DNA from: Phoronis pallida
Taxonomy: Eukaryota; Phoronida; Phoronidae
Direction: 5' to 3'
Length of the DNA stretch: 10,571 nucleotides
NCBI GenBank assembly: GCA_028565715.1
Contig: JAOXYC010233014.1
Location: forward strand, 1 to 10,571
The stretch's first letter is position 1. The number at the start of each line of letters is the position of its first letter. The position numbers and the translations under genes are program-made. The notes under the pieces are model-generated. The model ran no database searches. It worked only from the letters and a program-made list of their open reading frames with translations, and was not told the origin of the DNA. Shown piece after piece: positions 9,501 to 10,571 of the stretch.

Positions 9501-10571
9501 CTTGTGGGCCGACCTCAATGATGAGAAGTATAGCTCGGCCCTCATGGAACGAGATATCGTAGTGAGGCGATGGTTCAATCTCAATACCATTCACATACCA
9601 ACATACAGTCGGTATGGGGATAGCATCAACCAGGCATTCAAGTCTAGAAAATAATCAGTATTGTAAATCATTGGTTCGTCAATTTTACTGTATTCTGATG
9701 ATCAATAAGAATGAAAAGACAATTATTTCAAATTCTTAACAATACAAATTCAGAGTGTTTTGGATGAACGTTGGCTGCCATTGTAAGGCCTGGCACCCAT
9801 GTGTGGTATCTTCTGGCCAACAGTGAATAGAATGAAAAATCCCAAATCTTGATTCTCACCTGGCGATACCCCGTACAGGTACATTAATCTCTGGTTGCAG
9901 AGGTGATTTGAAGGTAGGCTTGACCTTCTCTGGTTCCAATGGTGCCTCAGGCTGGACTGCTGGTCCAGTCAGTTGGATGGTGGCCTCGGTCACATCTGGT
10001 TCAATCAATTCAACTTCCATCTGAGTGGCTGAATTATGGATGAAGGAATATTTATCATTGAGGTACAATATTTACAAAAATAAGGTCAATTCACTGTAAT
10101 AATAATCCTAATACAAAGTGATACTTTTTGATAGACAAAGTTGAACATATTCTAATCCAAAGTAGATTTAAGACCATCAAGATCGTGAAAGTTTGCAATT
10201 TAAATCACAGTGATTGCTGTTTTCAATGATAAAATTGAAACAGAGAATCACAAAACTGGAGAAATGACAAATATTGAGGCTCTTCAGTGCTCATGCCAAA
10301 GATACAAGGATTTAAAATTACAGTAAATAGCAAATTTTGATCCTAAGATTGACTCTCAGTGCTCAAATTAGACTTTCACAATGTGTTGCGGATATCCAAA
10401 TCCCTCAATGTCCAAATATCTTTACAATATCTCAAGATTAACCAACTTATTTTTCATATACTTACGTTTACAGATAAGAGTGGTGCGACATGTTGTCTCT
10501 CCAAGTTCATTTTCAGCCTTCAGAATGTATTCGCCCTCATCCTCAAGCTGTACATTCTGAATGACCAGCGT
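116..10571 (-). CDS. Titin-family giant Ig-repeat protein, internal part (16 exons; partial at both ends)
   Basis: Seen: joining minus-strand exons 10571-10466, 10028-9860, 9643-9426, 9170-8755, 8342-7917, 7531-7168, 6735-6382, 5965-5645, 5286-4927, 4645-4289, 3973-3623, 3408-2938, 2644-2473, 2055-1838, 1490-957 and 595-116 gives one unbroken frame of 1772 codons. Every intron is GT-AG. Most are phase 1; exceptions are phase 2 (exons 2/3 and 13/14) and phase 0 (4/5 and 5/6). The product holds 12 full I-set Ig domains and one partial, separated by acidic or Thr-rich linkers of about 15 to 90 residues, plus one Pro/Glu/Thr repeat segment. Known: tandem I-set domains, each with a conserved Trp after strand C and a D-x-G-x-Y motif in strand F, are typical of titin, sallimus/kettin, twitchin and obscurin. 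Inferred: an intracellular sarcomeric spring or scaffold. A palladin- or hemicentin-like protein is less likely given the linkers. No symbol is assigned because the ortholog is uncertain. Confidence 0.9.
596..956 (-). other. Intron 15-16 (361 bases)
   Basis: AT-rich and bounded by GTGAGT and TTTCAG. A perfect 8-base stem with a 4-base loop (872-891, CCAAGCAG/CTGCTTGG) is the only structure seen. It has no poly-T tail and nothing marks it as an RNA gene. Confidence 0.8.
957..1490 (-). CDS. Exon 15: FxF-repeat acidic linker and Ig domain 12 (B-strand Cys lost)
   Basis: Window residues 1435-1613; the longest exon. The acceptor is CATTCTTCCAG|CA and the donor is ATTG|GTGAGT, both phase 1. A linker of about 90 residues begins APEEPEE. 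It then has three related blocks starting FVFTMEAG, FQFTVGAD and FQFHVEEA, spaced 20 to 21 residues apart, then a short Gln run (ALQQQQQKF). The segment from SEEQ to QQQK could be helical. The Ig has RIKFRVEFKP in strand B, where Cys is Val, Trp in VKWYHNTK, SSVLEVAEV in strand E and DDAGDYLCQVENE in strand F. No function can be assigned to the linker. Confidence 0.9.
1491..1837 (-). other. Intron 14-15 (347 bases)
   Basis: AT-rich and bounded by GTAAGT and a pyrimidine-rich TTTCATTCTTCCAG. I see no coding segment or repeat in it. Confidence 0.8.
1838..2055 (-). CDS. Exon 14: rest of Ig domain 11
   Basis: Window residues 1362-1435. The acceptor is TTTTACAG|A (phase 2) and the donor is AATG|GTAAGT (phase 1). 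It is 218 bases, the same length as exon 3. With exon 13 it restores VIFECTFEAEPMP in strand B, core Trp in TSWLHNST, GVCTLTLSNV in strand E and QDAGEYVCKCENE in strand F, ending LHVNG. All three usual cysteines are present, plus one more two residues after the F-strand Cys. Confidence 0.89.
2056..2472 (-). other. Intron 13-14 (417 bases), phase 2, carries the inverted repeat
   Basis: Bounded by GTATGT and TTTTACAG. More than half of it is the hairpin at 2201-2421. The remainder is AT-rich with nothing recognisable. Confidence 0.85.
2201..2421. repeat. Large intronic inverted repeat (hairpin / foldback element)
   Basis: The left arm (about 2201-2299) and right arm (about 2319-2421) are reverse complements across a 19-base spacer (2300-2318) that contains the palindrome CCTAGG. 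Over the inner 88 or so bases I count four substitutions and one single-base gap. The outer ends (AGAAAT...AAATCTG) also pair, with a two-base gap. It lies wholly in the intron between exons 13 and 14, the intron that splits Ig 11. Direct AATAT copies just outside (2194-2198 and 2422-2426) could be a target duplication, but AT-rich flanks make that weak. It could be a foldback MITE or a local inverted duplication. Confidence 0.9.
2473..2644 (-). CDS. Exon 13: linker and first strands of Ig domain 11
   Basis: Window residues 1305-1362. The acceptor is CATTTCAG|CT (phase 1) and the donor is GTCAT|GTATGT (phase 2). It encodes a Thr- and Glu-rich linker (GTTTTVTRQKHETVIDEG and onward), strand A (SPICTVHMAPRKEAN) and the start of strand B (VGQTV). 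The Ig core then continues in exon 14. The intron falls exactly where the exon 2/3 intron does, three codons before the B-strand Cys. Translating past the donor reads into intron and loses Ig similarity, which supports the chosen end. Confidence 0.85.
2938..3408 (-). CDS. Exon 12: long acidic linker and Ig domain 10 (F-strand Cys lost)
   Basis: Window residues 1148-1305. The acceptor is ATATTACAG|AA and the donor is CTGC|GTAAGT, both phase 1. The linker of about 65 residues begins with a Thr-rich LVIQTTEATTQET, runs through an acidic Ser-rich part (KSSDESSVEIV) and ends HILEDSDEEPPKF. The Ig has VLFSCTVTGRPMP in strand B, Trp in ILWLRESEV, and no Cys in strand E (GEATLKI). Strand F is EDGVVYAVQAEN, with Val in place of Cys. 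The central Asp-x-Gly motif is shifted to EDGVVY. The open frame runs further upstream into the intron, but the phase-1 acceptor fixes the start. Confidence 0.9.
3623..3973 (-). CDS. Exon 11: linker and Ig domain 9
   Basis: Window residues 1031-1148. The acceptor is TTTATTTCAG|AA and the donor is GTTG|GTAAGT, both phase 1. The linker is acidic and aliphatic (EPKAILIPTQEVHELTEIDD). The Ig has VILKCVVSGKPMP in strand B, Trp in ITWYHEETV, SGVCTLMILGV in strand E and NDRGIYACRASNP in strand F, ending LEVVG. Cysteines are present in strands B, E and F. Confidence 0.91.
3974..4288 (-). other. Intron 10-11 (315 bases)
   Basis: Bounded by GTGAGT and TTTATTTCAG. A plus-strand open frame starts at 4206 and runs into exon 10, but it has no domain content. 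Nothing else is seen. Confidence 0.8.
4289..4645 (-). CDS. Exon 10: linker and Ig domain 8
   Basis: Window residues 912-1031. The acceptor is TTTTACAG|TT and the donor is CAAG|GTGAGT, both phase 1. The linker is APVEQTIVIKTTETTQ followed by a charged RREE-like stretch. The Ig has EDATMTCVVEAKPEP in strand B, Trp in IRWYQDETI, TGLCQLVIYGV in strand E and EDAGIYVCEVVNS in strand F, ending LIVQG. Cysteines are present in strands B, E and F. Confidence 0.91.
4927..5286 (-). CDS. Exon 9: linker and Ig domain 7 (both disulfide cysteines lost)
   Basis: Window residues 792-912. The acceptor is CATTTCAG|CT and the donor is GAGG|GTAAGG, both phase 1. The linker (VTETVSMKTTEVIQTTD) carries the K-T-T-E motif. 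In the Ig, the B-strand Cys is Ala (VTFMAVVEAEPEP) and the F-strand Cys is Leu (HQGLYTLEAVNP). The core Trp (ITWYHNETV) and the E-strand Cys (TGVCTLVISGV) remain. It ends LVVEG. The fold should persist, since many titin Ig domains are reduced or lack the disulfide, but this domain has neither partner. Confidence 0.92.
5287..5644 (-). other. Intron 8-9 (358 bases)
   Basis: Bounded by GTAAGT and CATTTCAG. Its middle (about 5440-5610) is less AT-biased than neighbouring introns and might be a decayed repeat copy. I see no open Ig-like segment. Confidence 0.75.
5645..5965 (-). CDS. Exon 8: short linker and Ig domain 6 (F-strand Cys lost)
   Basis: Window residues 685-792; the shortest of the complete one-Ig exons. 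The acceptor is TCTCTTTCCAG|TT and the donor is GAAG|GTAAGT, both phase 1. A Pro/Ala linker (RPAEAPAGPVEQ) leads to an Ig with VTFMCIVEGEPMP in strand B, core Trp in IKWYHNETI, TGVCTLEIRGV in strand E and EHQGIYTVEAYNP in strand F. The F-strand Cys is Val. It is very close to exon 9 in both protein and DNA; one 28-base block (5779-5806) is identical there. Confidence 0.92.
5966..6381 (-). other. Intron 7-8 (416 bases)
   Basis: Very AT-rich and bounded by GTAAGT and TTTCCAG. It contains an AAAT microsatellite at about 6138-6155. Nothing else is seen. Confidence 0.8.
6138..6155. repeat. AAAT tetranucleotide microsatellite
   Basis: About four tandem AAAT units inside the intron between exons 7 and 8. 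Confidence 0.75.
6382..6735 (-). CDS. Exon 7: linker and Ig domain 5 (F-strand Cys lost)
   Basis: Window residues 567-685. The acceptor is TTTTCCCACAG|AG and the donor is AACA|GTAAGT, both phase 1. The linker contains VTEQTFSIKTHEVTQ, a motif shared with exons 9, 10 and 12. The Ig has VTFMCIVDAEPMP in strand B, core Trp in ITWYHEEK, TGVCTLVLMNV in strand E and EDQGVYTVQASNP in strand F. The B-strand and E-strand cysteines are kept, but the F-strand Cys is Val, so the standard B-F disulfide cannot form. Confidence 0.9.
6736..7167 (-). other. Intron 6-7 (432 bases)
   Basis: Bounded by GTAAGT and TTCCCACAG. The stretch 6840-7050 is more balanced in base composition and open on the plus strand for 67 codons, but the translation matches nothing I recognise. 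It may be an old repeat remnant. Confidence 0.75.
7168..7531 (-). CDS. Exon 6: linker and Ig domain 4
   Basis: Window residues 446-567. The acceptor is TTCTCCTAG|GAT (phase 0) and the donor is AATG|GTAAGT (phase 1), returning the gene to phase 1. After a linker of about 30 residues (DVVQEIVTVDLQAV and onward) comes an I-set Ig. It has B-strand CVFTCRILAEPEP, core Trp in IRWYQNETI, strand E GMCTLTIEGV and strand F EDRGVYTCEAENP. Cysteines are present in strands B, E and F. It ends LIVNG. Confidence 0.9.
7532..7916 (-). other. Intron 5-6 (385 bases), phase 0
   Basis: Bounded by a weak GTATTG donor and TTCTCCTAG. AT-rich. I see no structure or coding potential consistent with the gene. Confidence 0.78.
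7917..8342 (-). CDS. Exon 5: Pro/Glu/Thr-rich decapeptide-repeat segment (spring-like cassette)
   Basis: Window residues 304-445: 142 codons, open throughout, with no Ig domain. The acceptor is CATTTTAG|GAG (phase 0) and the donor is GCAGAG|GTATTG (phase 0, weak). A lead-in (EQPTPAEPTPEQLAPKQ) is followed by about ten units of the form P-T-S-E-[EQK]-P-x-[LI]-x-[QK] and an acidic end (TEQEQPEDSTDAE). No stable fold is expected from this composition. Known: titin-family proteins carry Pro/Glu-rich disordered springs (PEVK). This resembles those in composition but not in motif, since Lys and Val are scarce. Inferred: an entropic spring or spacer, possibly alternatively included because both flanking introns are phase 0 and skipping keeps the frame. 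An exon is favoured over intronic repeat DNA because the frame is open for 142 codons and both phases match. Confidence 0.82.
7983..8291 (-). repeat. Coding tandem repeat, 30-base (10-residue) period
   Basis: About ten units in frame, including PTSEKPILVQ, PTAEEPTLEQ, PTSEQPVLVT, PTSEEPMLEK, PTSEQPILIQ and PTSEEPTLEK. One unit near the middle carries an eight-residue irregularity containing PGE. Most nucleotide differences between units are at or near variable codons, and the core (plus-strand ggttcctcagaggtggg) recurs several times unchanged. A 60-base higher-order copy is visible: 8021-8080 and 8081-8140 match at about 54 of 60 positions. Confidence 0.9.
8343..8754 (-). other. Intron 4-5 (412 bases), phase 0
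   Basis: Bounded by GTAAAT and CATTTTAG. Nothing recognisable is seen. Stop codons interrupt the Pro-rich frame immediately upstream of the acceptor. Confidence 0.78.
8755..9170 (-). CDS. Exon 4: Ig domain 3 plus a charged C-terminal tail
   Basis: Window residues 165-303. The acceptor is TTATCAG|GT (phase 1) and the donor is CGCCAG|GTAAAT (phase 0, off consensus at position +5). After a short linker (EVEQPQPMEPPEF) comes an I-set Ig. It has DGDEVVFTVEVRGRP in strand B, where the usual Cys is Val, the core Trp in KLSWFQGD, and strand F in EDTADYRCVATN with its Cys. About 30 residues follow the domain, rich in His, Glu and Val (HLVVTHEHVMTTEHKEVLP), ending VALGRQ. This exon switches the gene from phase 1 to phase 0 just before the repeat exon. 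Confidence 0.88.
9426..9643 (-). CDS. Exon 3: rest of Ig domain 2
   Basis: Window residues 92-165. The acceptor is TTTTCTAG|A (phase 2) and the donor is TCAG|GTTTGT (phase 1), which is a weak donor. It encodes the B-strand Cys (LECLVDA), the core Trp (TVCWYVNG), strand E (AILLIIEV) and a canonical F strand (QDTGEYTCRAVSDG), ending TLYVSG. Both disulfide cysteines are present, with an extra Cys just before the Trp. The domain is complete when joined to exon 2. Confidence 0.88.
9860..10028 (-). CDS. Exon 2: linker and first strands of Ig domain 2
   Basis: Window residues 36-92. The acceptor is ATTCAG|CC (phase 1) and the donor is GCCAG|GTGAGA (phase 2). The segment opens with an acidic linker (MEVELIEPDVTEATIQL) and a Pro/Glu stretch (QPEAPLEPEKVKPTF). 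It then gives strand A of an Ig (KSPLQPEINVPVRGIA) and breaks three codons before the B-strand Cys. The 169-base length agrees with an incoming phase of 1 and an outgoing phase of 2. The phase match with exon 3 restores an Arg codon at the junction. Confidence 0.85.
10029..10465 (-). other. Intron 1-2 (437 bases)
   Basis: The longest intron in the window. AT-rich and bounded by GTAAGT and CATAATTCAG. I see no exon, repeat or RNA gene in it. Confidence 0.78.
10466..10571 (-). CDS. Exon 1 (5' part outside window): end of Ig domain 1
   Basis: The exon encodes strands E to G of an I-set Ig, window residues 1-36. It starts TLVIQNV, has the F-strand motif EDEGEYILKAEN and ends RTTLICK. The usual F-strand Cys, two residues after the Tyr, is Leu here. 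A Cys does occur in strand G (TTCRTT). The donor is C|GTAAGT (phase 1), at the plus-strand ACTTAC of 10460-10465. The 5' boundary and strands A to D lie beyond the window. Confidence 0.85.

Overview
The window is a piece of a eukaryotic, almost certainly animal, nuclear genome. It lies entirely inside one minus-strand, multi-exon gene for a giant titin-family muscle-type protein. The evidence is sixteen open segments that each end in a GT donor and start after an AG acceptor. Their phases join without a single frame break, and the encoded protein is a chain of I-set immunoglobulin (Ig) domains. I cannot name the species. The AT-rich introns of about 210 to 440 bases and the linker-separated Ig array fit an invertebrate better than a vertebrate, but that is inference.

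Layout in gene order (right to left). Exon 1 (10466-10571, cut by the window edge) ends an Ig domain. Exons 2 and 3 (9860-10028, 9426-9643) carry a linker and an Ig split by a phase-2 intron. Exon 4 (8755-9170) carries an Ig and a tail. Exon 5 (7917-8342) has no Ig: it is a Pro/Glu/Thr/Ser-rich segment built from a ten-residue repeat, flanked by the only two phase-0 introns. Exons 6 to 12 (7168-7531, 6382-6735, 5645-5965, 4927-5286, 4289-4645, 3623-3973, 2938-3408) each carry one linker plus one Ig. Exons 13 and 14 (2473-2644, 1838-2055) form a second split Ig, and their intron holds a large, nearly perfect inverted repeat. Exons 15 and 16 (957-1490, 116-595) have long acidic linkers plus an Ig each. 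The gene continues beyond both edges.

The joined exons give 5317 coding bases (1772 complete codons) with 12 complete Ig domains and one partial one. No initiator Met, signal peptide, kinase, Fn3 domain, transmembrane segment or stop codon lies in the window, so this is an internal stretch. The likely role is an elastic or scaffolding filament of striated muscle, in the manner of titin, sallimus/kettin or nematode TTN-1. The family is clear; the ortholog is not.

The most interesting points are the decapeptide spring-like cassette, the intronic hairpin and the pseudoexon it contains, the repeated loss of the canonical Ig disulfide cysteines alongside a conserved E-strand cysteine, the recent exon duplication, and an FxF repeat in the exon 15 linker.
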